Source of the DNA: an uncultured Ruminococcus sp. | GTDB lineage: Bacteria > Bacillota > Clostridia > Oscillospirales > Acutalibacteraceae | Assembly (NCBI GenBank): GCA_902785555.1 | Contig: CACZZB010000007.1 | Span: 1-64,000 of the forward strand | Length of the DNA stretch: 64,000 nucleotides | Direction: 5' to 3' | In this document: one piece after another, positions 18,220 to 27,157 of the stretch | Numbering within the stretch: position 1 is the first letter of the stretch | Layout: each line of letters starts with the position of its first letter | The notes under the pieces: model-generated | Seen by the model: only the letters and a program-made list of their open reading frames with translations | Told to the model about the DNA's origin: nothing | The model's database searches: none | Translations under genes and position numbers: made by a program

Positions 18220-20205
18220 TTATTTTTTTAACTTCATCATTAATGGTATTAAATCGTATTTTACTTTTTCCTTGGTGTCTGTATCATCAGCAAGCTTATC
18301 AAATTCAACAAGACAATTATGTCTTTTAAAGCGATTATCTCTTTTACTGCCATTTTTCCAACCTTTAGAAGCCATAAAGTAACACCATCTTCGATGTTCT
18401 GTTTTTGCCATAGTCCATGCAAAATAATTTTCTTCTGATTTCAATTTTTTCATAAATTCATTGTCATTTCCGTCATAATACCATTTATTTCCGTCTTTTC
18501 TCAGCAAACGTCCTGATTCCCCTATGATAGAATCAATGATATTTTCCTGAACTTCAAGTTCCGAACAAAGTTTCTTTATAACTTCGTTCTCTACTTTCTC
18601 ATACGCTGAAAAAGCTTTATTAGATTCACGCTTTGAAAGCGATAATTTTCTCCAACAAGCGTTAATATCATAATCCGGAGTATCAAAAGAATTGCTTGTT
18701 TTATTATTTTCATCAATAATATCAATATTGGAATACATATAATTAAATCTCTTCGCCTTTATATTCATATCCTCATTTAAAATATTATTCAACGAAACCG
18801 CCTTTTTTCTTTGAGTTAGCCTTTTTACTTTAGGAAATAACGCATTATTGTTCGTAATATAATCAGACAATATACTGTTGGAATCCATACGCATAACAAT
18901 AGGTATTTTTGTATTGCCTGCCTCATTAAAAGATTTTACAAGCCACGTTGCACAGCCTACACAAACATCAATTTTATCAATAGCTACTATCGAATATGTA
19001 TACGATTCAAGTCCTATTTCATGCACTTTATGATAGAATGTATGAGACAGGACATCCATATTGTAAAAATTAATTATAAATGTCCCATCAGCTATTTCTT
19101 TTTTCATGCGTATACATGAATCTTCAAACTCAAAGCTTTGCAAGCTGAATTGTGATGCAAAGATATCCGATTTACTTTTTATATCATTATCAAATACATC
19201 TATTATGATTTCATTTTCCGGACTGAATACTGCAAGATTCATTGCCTGCAAAACAGCCTGCTGACCGACTTTTCCAAATCCCGCTATCAAAATATGGGTC
19301 GTCCAATTTTTCAGTGGCTTTTCAGATTCTTTATAAAACGTATAAAGAGGAATATTGTCATACATCATTCGCACTTGTAATTCCGGAACACTCAGAAGTT
19401 CCAAATCATATCTATGACTTTCATTTGAATTGTCATTATAATCTACATCAAAATAGTCCGATATAAGTTCATTTATCCCATAATCTTCACAACGACATAT
19501 AATCTTCACATCATCACAGAGAGAAAAACCTCCATCTTTTTCATTGAGTTCAAATATCTGAAGCAATTCAAAATTTTTCATAGAAGATTCATCAAATAAA
19601 ATAATATACTTTGCCCTTTTGGCTTTGATTTTATCTAAAAAATATTTGCAATCCTCTTTTTTATTGGCTTTTGACATATCGAAATTATAAAATCTATAAC
19701 CTGCCCGACTGATTTTGTACTTTTCCGCTGAAGATATGTCTTTTTCGGAAACAATATATATAGAATATTTCTTTAATATATCCATTTTATCATCTTGAAG
19801 CATGGTATTTACATCATCATTGTAACCAAAAATTATAATATTATCTTTCTTTGACCAAAAATCAAAATTCCGGAAAGATCTCAGCAAAAATTCAAGTACT
19901 CTGTACGCAAACGCCAATGTACAGTATGGTGCCGTAAAAACAGCCAATCCATAAGCATAACAAATTATACTGTGCAATATTGACGGATGATTGTTCATCA
20001 TACTTACTGCATCACTTAATGAAATAACTGTCTTAAACCCAAAAGCTTTTATGCTATTCTGCAATATCAGCAGAATTTTGAAAAATAAAGGTGTATCTTC
20101 TTTATTTCCATAGAATAAAATTCCTTCTGCTGAAATTACTACAAAAGAGAATATGAGTAAAATATAAAATACTCTCCCTATTCTGAACTTTGATTCTTCT
20201 TTCAA
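18220..20205 (-). CDS. Membrane protein with two TrkA-N-like domains and a C-terminal RyR domain
   Basis: 661 residues. Two or three membrane helices lie at about residues 13-32, 39-57 and 76-108. Two Rossmann segments follow: NIIIFGYNDDVN near 121 and ILIAGFGKVGQQ near 307, the second with an intact GxGxxG. Residues about 592-661 are a RyR domain (AKTEHRRW, SKGWKNG, KRHNCLVEFDKL). The layout resembles a K+ channel gated by RCK domains, with a RyR sensor added. I infer a ligand-gated ion channel or membrane effector. No canonical TVGYG filter was found, so K+ selectivity is not supported. Confidence 0.75.
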   Translation of the reverse strand: MKEESKFRIGRVFYILLIFSFVVISAEGILFYGNKEDTPLFFKILLILQNSIKAFGFKTVISLSDAVSMMNNHPSILHSIICYAYGLAVFTAPYCTLAFAYRVLEFLLRSFRNFDFWSKKDNIIIFGYNDDVNTMLQDDKMDILKKYSIYIVSEKDISSAEKYKISRAGYRFYNFDMSKANKKEDCKYFLDKIKAKRAKYIILFDESSMKNFELLQIFELNEKDGGFSLCDDVKIICRCEDYGINELISDYFDVDYNDNSNESHRYDLELLSVPELQVRMMYDNIPLYTFYKESEKPLKNWTTHILIAGFGKVGQQAVLQAMNLAVFSPENEIIIDVFDNDIKSKSDIFASQFSLQSFEFEDSCIRMKKEIADGTFIINFYNMDVLSHTFYHKVHEIGLESYTYSIVAIDKIDVCVGCATWLVKSFNEAGNTKIPIVMRMDSNSILSDYITNNNALFPKVKRLTQRKKAVSLNNILNEDMNIKAKRFNYMYSNIDIIDENNKTSNSFDTPDYDINACWRKLSLSKRESNKAFSAYEKVENEVIKKLCSELEVQENIIDSIIGESGRLLRKDGNKWYYDGNDNEFMKKLKSEENYFAWTMAKTEHRRWCYFMASKGWKNGSKRDNRFKRHNCLVEFDKLADDTDTKEKVKYDLIPLMMKLKK

Positions 20206-20232
20206 CTTTATTTCCTCCTTAACAGTACAGTT

Positions 20233-22257
20233 TTATTTATTAAGCTTGGGAAACGGTACTGTCGGAAGTTTATATTTTTCAAATGAAATAATATTTTGAG
20301 GCTCATTACATATCATCAAAAGTATGGCTATCTTTCTTAATTTTTCTTCTACGCTGTACGATGTTCCTATACATAAGTTTCCTGTTGAGAAGGTCAGCCA
20401 TTTTGCAGGACGAAAATATGATGGTTTACCGGATTTGTTTTCGGCAAGTGTATAATTAATAAAAGAAACACAATTCATGCCCTCATAATTCGGAAGCTGT
20501 GGTACTATATCTTCATGTTTTTTCAATACTTCTTCAAATACACGCTGCATCATTCTTGCCTGATTATCTGTATATGTTTCACCGTACAATGAATATATAC
20601 AATCATCCGACTTTCCGCCATTATTTTTTTGCTCTGAAACTGTTTCGTATGATATCAGTTCTTTCGGAACAATTAATGAAGCATACCACTCATCAAATTT
20701 TTCCCTTTGTTTTCCTTTGTCAAACCACTCTTTTGTAATATAGAATATTCTGTCATTGAATGTAAAAGGGGCTGCCCAATATCTATTTTTATTACTATCA
20801 TTCCTATCCTCAACAAAAAATGAATAACCAAGAGAAAATATCTGTTTTGAAGCATCTTTGTCAAGCATATCAGCCAACATTTTTTCACTGAAACGATAAC
20901 CCAATGTTTCCAATTTTTTCATGCAGTTTCTGACATGGTCGCCAATTCCATCTCCTACCTTATCTTTTCTATCACTTTTTACGGTTTCATTATTTATATG
21001 CTCACTCTTTTTTGTAACATTTTCAAATACTTCCTGCTCTTTTGGAACGTTTAACGAAGCATACCACTTGTCAAATTTTTCCCTTTGTTTTCCTGTATCA
21101 ACCCACTGACTTGATATATAAAGTGTTTTTTCGTTAAATCTGAAGGGTTCTGCCCAATATCTTATTTTGTTAATATTCCTGTCTTCAACAAAGAACGCAT
21201 AGCTAAGAGAGAATATTTTTGACGTAGCTTCTTTATCAAGCAAATCGTTAAGCATCTCCTCACTGAAATGATAGCTCGATTTTTCCAATTTTCTCATACA
21301 TTCCTTAATGTGATCGCCAATTCTCTTGCTCTGCTGATTTTTTACAGATTCATTATTTACAGAATTACTCTTTTCGGAAATCTGTTCAGATACCTTTTGC
21401 TCTTTTACAGATTCATTCTTTTGGGTAACATTTTCAGAAACTCTTGGCTTTTTTGAATTGCCCATTTCGGTCTGTTTAAAACCTGCTATAGCTTTATTAT
21501 ATTTTTCTTCATCAAAAACGGATATAACAGATGTTTTATTTTTTTTCATTCCCTTATATATTGAACTATGTATACTTTTCGCAAGGTTATTACAAAAAGT
21601 ATCAAAATCACTTTGGTAGAACCGATTTTGATTGACATTGGCATTATCATAAATTTTTTTGATAATAGCTGAACAATCTTTTACAGTCAGAGGAAATGAA
21701 CTTCTTTGTGGCTTGTAATATGTCAAATTAATACGCTTTGATTCTTCCAATTCTCTATAATATTCCAAAAATACACTTTTTTCCGGATTTGGCTCCCTGT
21801 TATCATGTTGAAGTCCTGTATCCATATCAAGTTCCTCATCACCGAATATAGGTCGTGGTTCAAGATTAACAGGTACTATCGGCAAATATTCTTTTTGATT
21901 CTCTTTGCGTGTCATATAACATTGAGAAGTTTGACTGTTCATCATCTCCATACAGGTAGCATAACTCATATAATATTTTTTTGTAAAGAAAGCCAACATT
22001 CCATAACATTTCGCCGAGCTCATATTATTTTCCATCTGTTTTACCCATAAATCATTTTTTACATCAAAATCTTTGTCATAATATACCCTGAGTCCATATA
22101 CTGTATGAAGTCTGTGAACTATTTTCAACATCATCAATCTGTCATCGCTCTTATAACTTATGAACATATATGGTTCTTTGTCATCCTTTGTCGTAACTTT
22201 AATTTCGCTATTCAATTTCCTTATTTCTGCTTTTTCTTCAGGAGTAAATTCGCTCAT
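20233..22257 (-). CDS. TIR-domain protein with a duplicated C-terminal module
   Basis: 674 residues. TIR domain at about 29-135 (EPYMFISYKSDD, LRVYYDKDF, MSYATCMEM with the candidate catalytic Glu at 104), strongly similar to the protein at 16959. A polar linker (265-312) leads to two copies of a 90-residue module at about 313-403 and 438-530, each with GDH, CM.KLE, FSEEML-like, a FFVEDRN, RYWA.PF and a KQREKFD.WYASL end. A further C-terminal domain of about 120 residues is unrecognised. The module may be a ligand or phage-factor sensor. Confidence 0.75.
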   Translation of the reverse strand: MSEFTPEEKAEIRKLNSEIKVTTKDDKEPYMFISYKSDDRLMMLKIVHRLHTVYGLRVYYDKDFDVKNDLWVKQMENNMSSAKCYGMLAFFTKKYYMSYATCMEMMNSQTSQCYMTRKENQKEYLPIVPVNLEPRPIFGDEELDMDTGLQHDNREPNPEKSVFLEYYRELEESKRINLTYYKPQRSSFPLTVKDCSAIIKKIYDNANVNQNRFYQSDFDTFCNNLAKSIHSSIYKGMKKNKTSVISVFDEEKYNKAIAGFKQTEMGNSKKPRVSENVTQKNESVKEQKVSEQISEKSNSVNNESVKNQQSKRIGDHIKECMRKLEKSSYHFSEEMLNDLLDKEATSKIFSLSYAFFVEDRNINKIRYWAEPFRFNEKTLYISSQWVDTGKQREKFDKWYASLNVPKEQEVFENVTKKSEHINNETVKSDRKDKVGDGIGDHVRNCMKKLETLGYRFSEKMLADMLDKDASKQIFSLGYSFFVEDRNDSNKNRYWAAPFTFNDRIFYITKEWFDKGKQREKFDEWYASLIVPKELISYETVSEQKNNGGKSDDCIYSLYGETYTDNQARMMQRVFEEVLKKHEDIVPQLPNYEGMNCVSFINYTLAENKSGKPSYFRPAKWLTFSTGNLCIGTSYSVEEKLRKIAILLMICNEPQNIISFEKYKLPTVPFPKLNK

Positions 22258-22276
22258 ATTAACATCCTTCTTTCTG

Positions 22277-24445
22277 TTATCTTCTGTAAATTTGTATTCC
22301 CTCTATTATATTCAACAGCTTTACCATACATCTTAACGGTTCTGTATCTTTCAAAATATCTTCTTCGCTCAATTTGTCAATTGATACAATATCTTTATGG
22401 TGACGGCACAGCATACGGACATCACATTCTTTATCAATAACAACTTCTTTATTATATTTCACTCTCTCATACATACCTATAAGTTCGGAAATATTATCGG
22501 GTTTTACACCATTGGGTTCTTTCTTCATAAGATAAAAATCACCATACTGCCATCCCATTTCTTTCTTTTCTTGTGTCCACCTTTCATGTTCCAAGAATGC
22601 CAATTGTTCTATCTCTTTTTTACTGAAATCTGAAAGCAATTCATAGTCAACATTACGACTTGTATAAAAACATTTTATTTTTTCAAGGTGTGAAGCAAAT
22701 GCTCTTGCCTGATTTATATTGGAAAGTTTGAATTCCAATGACAATTTTTCAAAATCATCTTCAAGTTTTTTAACCAATTCTTCAGATATCTTTTCAAACT
22801 CTTCATTATCTTTACTATACAGTATATCTATATTATCCACAGATAAATCCACAGAAAAATTCTTTTCTTTGTTATTGAAGCAATATTTTACTTCTATGTC
22901 CTTATTATATCTGCCATTCAAAACTATTGCAAGACGATAAAGATCCATATATTTAGTATCTGACAAAAACTGTCCTGTATGGCGTTTTTTGAAAGCAAAC
23001 ACGGGCTGTACACGCAACATTGTATGATTTTCTCCGAGGTCAACTATTTTTGCAATATCGTCAACGAATTTATATACTTTTTTGTTCGGATCATCTTTAC
23101 TTGACTGACTTATCATATTACGGTAATATTTCGATAAAAGTGTCCTTTCAAACAATGACTCATCATAATAATACACTGCTCTTATCTTACCGTTATGGAA
23201 TGTAAGGTCAAAATCCCATGGGCTTATTTCGGAACGTGTATTCTGACCGTATGCTGTTCTGTCCCAACACTGCAGTTCGTCACACAACATAAGAAGATAT
23301 GCCAACGGCTGACCGTAATTTATATTCAGCGGTTTTTTACATTTATTGAAATAAAATCTGAACATACTGTTGTGAATTATAATTGCTGTCAGTACATCAA
23401 CATCTGACGAATCCATTTTCTTTTTATTTTGAAGCATCGTTTTTAGAAGTATTATACCGCTGAAATAAGCATGATCCATATACTTGGGAGAATCACCGCT
23501 TCTGTTTTCAAGCATCTTATATATATCATCTATAATACTGTTAGGAGATTTATCCGTATTATCATAATAATTTTCCTTCAAACGATTATAAAGCTGTGCT
23601 GCAATATAATAGTTCATATTCAAACCACATTTTTCATTATAGTCATATAAATATTCCAAATCGGATTTATTGAATGAAAAAAATTCGACAACATCGTCTT
23701 TGAAAGGTTCTTTCAATTCATCATCATTATGATTCCAACTTTTATAAGATACAAACAGAGATTTTGAATGAAATTTCATTTTGTCAAAAAATCCCTGTAT
23801 CTGCTGATGAGCAATTTCAAAAGGATATCCTATATCATGAAAAAGCGAAGTCAATCCCCAAAGCCTGAGAAATTCTGCATTTTTCTTTCTTATATCTTTT
23901 TCTTCGGATGAATATTTGTCATAAAAAGCATTTCTTATATATTCATTCTGAGAAAAAATGGCTATTCCAATCATAAATACATACACCGAATGCGAATAGT
24001 GATCCCTGTGTTTCATCATCAATGAACTTGCATTCATTTCATGCTCAGCCAATACTTCTGATAATACACCGGAATTACTGTAATTTGTACCAAACGGCTT
24101 AAAAATTTCACAAAAAGACAAATAAACATCAAACGCATCTTCTTTTGATCCGCTAAGTGCAAATTTGTATATCGCTCTTTCAAGACAAAGCCTGTCAACA
24201 TCTTTTATTATATTATTTTTATAATCCGTCAACGAAATTTTATCAATATCAGCTCCATCTTTTATATTGTCAAAACATTCTCCGTTCTCAAAAAAAAGAT
24301 TCTCACAATCATTGCGTATAAAGTTTGTACAATAATTGCTGAGATTTCTTTTTGAATGAAATATCGGTTCAAACGGAAGAACAGAATATTTTCCATTTAA
24401 ATCCAATTTATTTCCAACTGTTCCTAAAAAAGTTTTATATGCCAT
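22277..24445 (-). CDS. HD-domain phosphohydrolase fused to a RyR domain
   Basis: 722 residues. The HD domain spans about residues 140-400: HRDHYSHSVYVF, then LTSLFHDIGYPFEIAHQQI with the HD doublet, and the distal Asp in LLMLCDELQCWDR. Residues about 607-715 are a RyR-like domain (FLEHERWTQEKKEMGWQYG, CRHHKDIVSIDKL). It is the first gene of the operon; AAAGGAG lies about 8 nt before the ATG. HD enzymes often hydrolyse nucleotides or cyclic nucleotides, so it may degrade, or be switched by, a TIR-made signal. The substrate is unknown. Confidence 0.78.
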   Translation of the reverse strand: MAYKTFLGTVGNKLDLNGKYSVLPFEPIFHSKRNLSNYCTNFIRNDCENLFFENGECFDNIKDGADIDKISLTDYKNNIIKDVDRLCLERAIYKFALSGSKEDAFDVYLSFCEIFKPFGTNYSNSGVLSEVLAEHEMNASSLMMKHRDHYSHSVYVFMIGIAIFSQNEYIRNAFYDKYSSEEKDIRKKNAEFLRLWGLTSLFHDIGYPFEIAHQQIQGFFDKMKFHSKSLFVSYKSWNHNDDELKEPFKDDVVEFFSFNKSDLEYLYDYNEKCGLNMNYYIAAQLYNRLKENYYDNTDKSPNSIIDDIYKMLENRSGDSPKYMDHAYFSGIILLKTMLQNKKKMDSSDVDVLTAIIIHNSMFRFYFNKCKKPLNINYGQPLAYLLMLCDELQCWDRTAYGQNTRSEISPWDFDLTFHNGKIRAVYYYDESLFERTLLSKYYRNMISQSSKDDPNKKVYKFVDDIAKIVDLGENHTMLRVQPVFAFKKRHTGQFLSDTKYMDLYRLAIVLNGRYNKDIEVKYCFNNKEKNFSVDLSVDNIDILYSKDNEEFEKISEELVKKLEDDFEKLSLEFKLSNINQARAFASHLEKIKCFYTSRNVDYELLSDFSKKEIEQLAFLEHERWTQEKKEMGWQYGDFYLMKKEPNGVKPDNISELIGMYERVKYNKEVVIDKECDVRMLCRHHKDIVSIDKLSEEDILKDTEPLRCMVKLLNIIEGIQIYRR

Positions 24446-24491
24446 AACAATTACTCCTTTAAAAAATCATTCAAATCACATCATTTTAGCT

Positions 24492-24520
24492 ATTTTACCA
24501 AATTTTATATAAAAAGTCAA
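24492..24520 (-). promoter_or_regulatory. Promoter of the TIR-RyR operon
   Basis: On the minus strand TTGACT (24520-24515) and TAAAAT (24497-24492) are exactly 17 bases apart, giving a leader of about 40 nt before the first start codon at 24445. A near-consensus box suggests basal transcription. Confidence 0.72.
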
Positions 24521-24558
24521 CATATTGCATAAAATACCGATAAACAATTTTTTATATA

Positions 24559-24591
24559 GAAATCCCCCTGCTGTATAAACAGGGGGATTTC
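24559..24591. terminator. Bidirectional hairpin upstream of the TIR-RyR operon
   Basis: A 12-bp perfect stem, GAAATCCCCCTG (24559-24570) with CAGGGGGATTTC (24580-24591), lies beside an IS200/IS605-like end. It may be a terminator or a transposon-end structure. Confidence 0.5.
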
Positions 24592-24609
24592 TATATTATA
24601 GAGCCGATG

Positions 24610-24676
24610 TTGGTGATATACTCCCTCGCCTATGCTTCGCTTAGAGACAGGAGAATTTTTGCCAATTTAGGTTAAA
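24610..24676. repeat. IS200/IS605-like end remnant (PATE-like), copy 2
   Basis: The stretch TACTCCCTCGCCTATGCTTC and what follows (GCTTAGAGACAGGAG, TTTTTGCCAATTTAGG) is a diverged copy of 7990-8045. It marks the right edge of the accessory island that holds the TIR-RyR operon. Confidence 0.5.
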
Positions 24677-25046
24677 ATATTTTTTTAAACTCAGTGTACC
24701 ATTCTTCAAAAGTACCGTTTTTCAGTTCACTTTTAGCCTTTAACAATACAGAATATGCAAATGCTTTATTTTTTGTTTTATACAGCTCATAAGTTGTACC
24801 ATTATAAACCAACTTCGGAATATATGATTTTGTTTTGATATCTGCAAATATACCATCTATTTTGCTGTTTAAAATTTCTCCGTATTCACATCCACAGGAA
24901 TTAATATATGTAAATATTTTCTTGGGTATTTCAAATTCTCTTCCGCATGAGCAACATTCACAAAGCAACATTCTTTTAGAAATCGGCTGGATAACTTTCA
25001 AATTACTTCTTGATTTATATAATTCCATCATAATCAACTCTTTCAT
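24672..25046 (-). CDS. Small zinc-finger protein resembling AP2/HNH homing endonuclease pieces
   Basis: 124 residues. Residues about 28-56 hold CECCSCGREFEIP and SCGCEYG, matching the zinc-binding segment common in AP2-domain and HNH homing-endonuclease proteins of phages. No HNH nuclease motif is present, so it is a stand-alone or decayed relative. The start at 25046 or an ATG a few codons in cannot be told apart. It lies in mobile-element debris. Confidence 0.5.
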   Translation of the reverse strand: MKELIMMELYKSRSNLKVIQPISKRMLLCECCSCGREFEIPKKIFTYINSCGCEYGEILNSKIDGIFADIKTKSYIPKLVYNGTTYELYKTKNKAFAYSVLLKAKSELKNGTFEEWYTEFKKIF

Positions 25047-25052
25047 TTTATT

Positions 25053-25120
25053 ATAAAATAAAATGAAGCTGTAAGGCTACATCATATTATGGTAGAAATA
25101 CAGCTCCATCATATTATTTA
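25053..25120 (-). terminator. Probable terminator region after tsf
   Basis: Between the tsf stop and the next gene an imperfect inverted repeat (AATGAAGCTGT near 25062 with ACAGCTCCAT near 25104) can fold, and on the minus strand ends in an AT-rich tract. The stem is interrupted, so this is a weak call. Confidence 0.35.
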
Positions 25121-25137
25121 ATAATTTTTACAGGATA

Positions 25138-26055
25138 TCATCCTTTGACGGCTGCAGCCACCTCTGCCGCAAAATCGTCAGAACGCTTTTCAAGACCCTC
25201 TCCCTTTTCAAAACGAACAAATTTGATTATCTTGATATAACCGCCAAGAGCCTTTTCTGTTTCTTTTGTATAAGAACCGACTGTTTTTGAATTATCCTTA
25301 ACGAATTCCTGTTCAACAAGACAATTTTCTTTGTAGAACTTGCCAACTTTACCGCCAACTATCTTTGCAAGAACCTGCTCAGGCTTATTAGCCATTTTGG
25401 GATCCTGTTTCATCTGAGCTATCATTATCTCTTTTTCATGCTCAATAACATCGGCAGGAACATCAGATTCATCAAGATACTGTGTATTGAGAGCCGCTAT
25501 CTGCATTGCAACATCCTTTGCATAAGCACCGAAACCATCTTTGTCTGCAACATCGGTATCGAACTGTACCATAACGGAAATTTTACCGCCCATGTGGATA
25601 TAAGTTGCAACTGTACCCTCGTAACGAACAAAACGACGAATTATGATATTTTCACCGATAGTCTGAATTTTCTCCTGAAGAAGTTCGGCTACTGTCATTT
25701 CAGTTCCGACAGCTTTCTTTGTAAGAAGGTCTGCTACATCGGCAGGATTTTCAACAAGAACAGTATCGGCAACTGTCTTTACAAATGCCTGGAAATCAGC
25801 ATTCTTTGCAACAAAGTCTGTTTCTGCGTTTACTTCAAGTGCAACACCGGCTTTATCATCCGAATATGCTACCGCAACACCCTCAGCAGCAATTCTTGAT
25901 GCTTTTTTAGCTGTCTTTGCAAGACCCATTTCTCTCAGAATATCTACTGCCTTATCCATATCACCGTCTGCTTCTGAGAGTGCTTTTTTGCAGTCCATCA
26001 TACCGCAGCCTGTCTTCTGTCTTAATGTCATTACATCTTTTGCTGTAAAAGCCAT
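25138..26055 (-). CDS. tsf: Elongation factor Ts
   Basis: 305 residues. The N-terminal UBA-like domain ([20 protein letters not shown], then KALSEADGD) and the core motifs [17 protein letters not shown] and the [15 protein letters not shown] region identify the EF-Tu nucleotide-exchange factor. The ATG at 26055 follows GGAGG; an earlier ATG at 26070 lacks one. It is downstream of rpsB, the usual bacterial order. Confidence 0.97.
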   Translation of the reverse strand: MAFTAKDVMTLRQKTGCGMMDCKKALSEADGDMDKAVDILREMGLAKTAKKASRIAAEGVAVAYSDDKAGVALEVNAETDFVAKNADFQAFVKTVADTVLVENPADVADLLTKKAVGTEMTVAELLQEKIQTIGENIIIRRFVRYEGTVATYIHMGGKISVMVQFDTDVADKDGFGAYAKDVAMQIAALNTQYLDESDVPADVIEHEKEIMIAQMKQDPKMANKPEQVLAKIVGGKVGKFYKENCLVEQEFVKDNSKTVGSYTKETEKALGGYIKIIKFVRFEKGEGLEKRSDDFAAEVAAAVKG

Positions 26056-26090
26056 TTTTAAAACCTCCATAATCAAATCTTTATTTCTTC

Positions 26091-26125
26091 AAAAAATACC
26101 CGCAAAAATCATTCTTGCGGGTATT
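26091..26125 (-). terminator. rpsB-tsf intergenic attenuator
   Basis: AATACCCGCAA (26095-26105) pairs with TTGCGGGTATT (26115-26125), and the minus strand then runs into T residues. A hairpin here between rpsB and tsf would lower tsf transcription relative to rpsB. Confidence 0.75.
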
Positions 26126-26152
26126 CTGTTTATTTACTGTAAGTGTACGAAA

Positions 26153-26893
26153 TTACTCCTCAACTGTGTCATCGTCATTTTCCGTTTCAACAGCTGCTGC
26201 ACCCATCTGACCTTCATTGCCTTCGATTATAGCATTCGCTATTGCTGACGAGATAAGTTTTACTGCACGTATAGCGTCATCATTGCCGGGGATTACATAG
26301 TCTATCTCATCCGGATCACAGTTTGTATCAACTATAGCTACTATCGGAATACCGAGTTTTTTAGCTTCTGCAACTGCAATTCTTTCCTTACGGGGGTCAA
26401 CGATGAACAATGCTCCGGGAATTTCTTTCATTTCCTTAATACCGCCAAGGAATTTTTCAAGTTTTTCAATTTCGAGATTCAATTTGATAACTTCTTTTTT
26501 AGGAAGAAGATCAAATGTACCGTCAGATTCCATTGTACGGAGCTGACTGAGTCTCTGGATTCTTCTTTTGATTGTTGTAAAGTTTGTAAGCATACCACCG
26601 AGCCATCTTGCATTTACATAATATGCACCTGCACGGAGAGCCTCCTCCTTTACAGAATCCTGAGCCTGTTTTTTAGTGCCTACAAAAAGTACAGATTTGC
26701 CATCTGCCGAAAGCTCACGAACAAAGTTGTAAGCTTCTTCAAGTTTTTTAACAGTCTTTTGAAGGTCGATAATATAAATACCGTTTCTCTCCGTGAAAAT
26801 ATACGGAGCCATTTTAGGGTTCCATCTTCTTGTTTGATGACCGAAGTGAACACCTGCTTCCAAAAGCTGTTTCATTGATACTACTGATGCCAT
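26153..26893 (-). CDS. rpsB: 30S ribosomal protein S2
   Basis: 246 residues, standard length. [39 protein letters not shown] and VDPRKE are S2 hallmarks. AAGGAGG lies upstream of the ATG. First gene of rpsB-tsf. Confidence 0.98.
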   Translation of the reverse strand: MASVVSMKQLLEAGVHFGHQTRRWNPKMAPYIFTERNGIYIIDLQKTVKKLEEAYNFVRELSADGKSVLFVGTKKQAQDSVKEEALRAGAYYVNARWLGGMLTNFTTIKRRIQRLSQLRTMESDGTFDLLPKKEVIKLNLEIEKLEKFLGGIKEMKEIPGALFIVDPRKERIAVAEAKKLGIPIVAIVDTNCDPDEIDYVIPGNDDAIRAVKLISSAIANAIIEGNEGQMGAAAVETENDDDTVEE

Positions 26894-26997
26894 TTTTTTA
26901 AATCCTCCTTAGGTTTTTCCTCCGTCAGTCTTTAATCCAAACGCACTATATTACTACGCACCTAACGAATCAGACCAACGTGTGATTTGCGTTAAAT

Positions 26998-27026
26998 ATT
27001 ATATCATACCTTTTTTTAAATTGCAA
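26998..27026 (-). promoter_or_regulatory. rpsB-tsf promoter
   Basis: On the minus strand TTGCAA (27026-27021) and TATAAT (27003-26998) have a 17-base spacer. The leader of about 100 nt contains short inverted segments (GTGCG near 26960 and CGCAAATC near 26985) and could hold an S2 autoregulatory structure, but this is not proven here. Confidence 0.72.
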
Positions 27027-27157
27027 GCATTTTTTATTAAAAAACACAGAAAAACAATTTCTTTGTTTGGTCAAACTTTATTATACATCATCAAATAAAG
27101 CTGATGTTTGTATCAGAAAAAACAAATATCAGCTCTTTTATCTGCAACGAAAAAATT

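Noticed and set aside
16959-24445. Thoeris system
   Set aside because: Two TIR genes are present but there is no SIR2-SLOG ThsA-like effector; the other genes are HD-RyR and TrkA-N-RyR.
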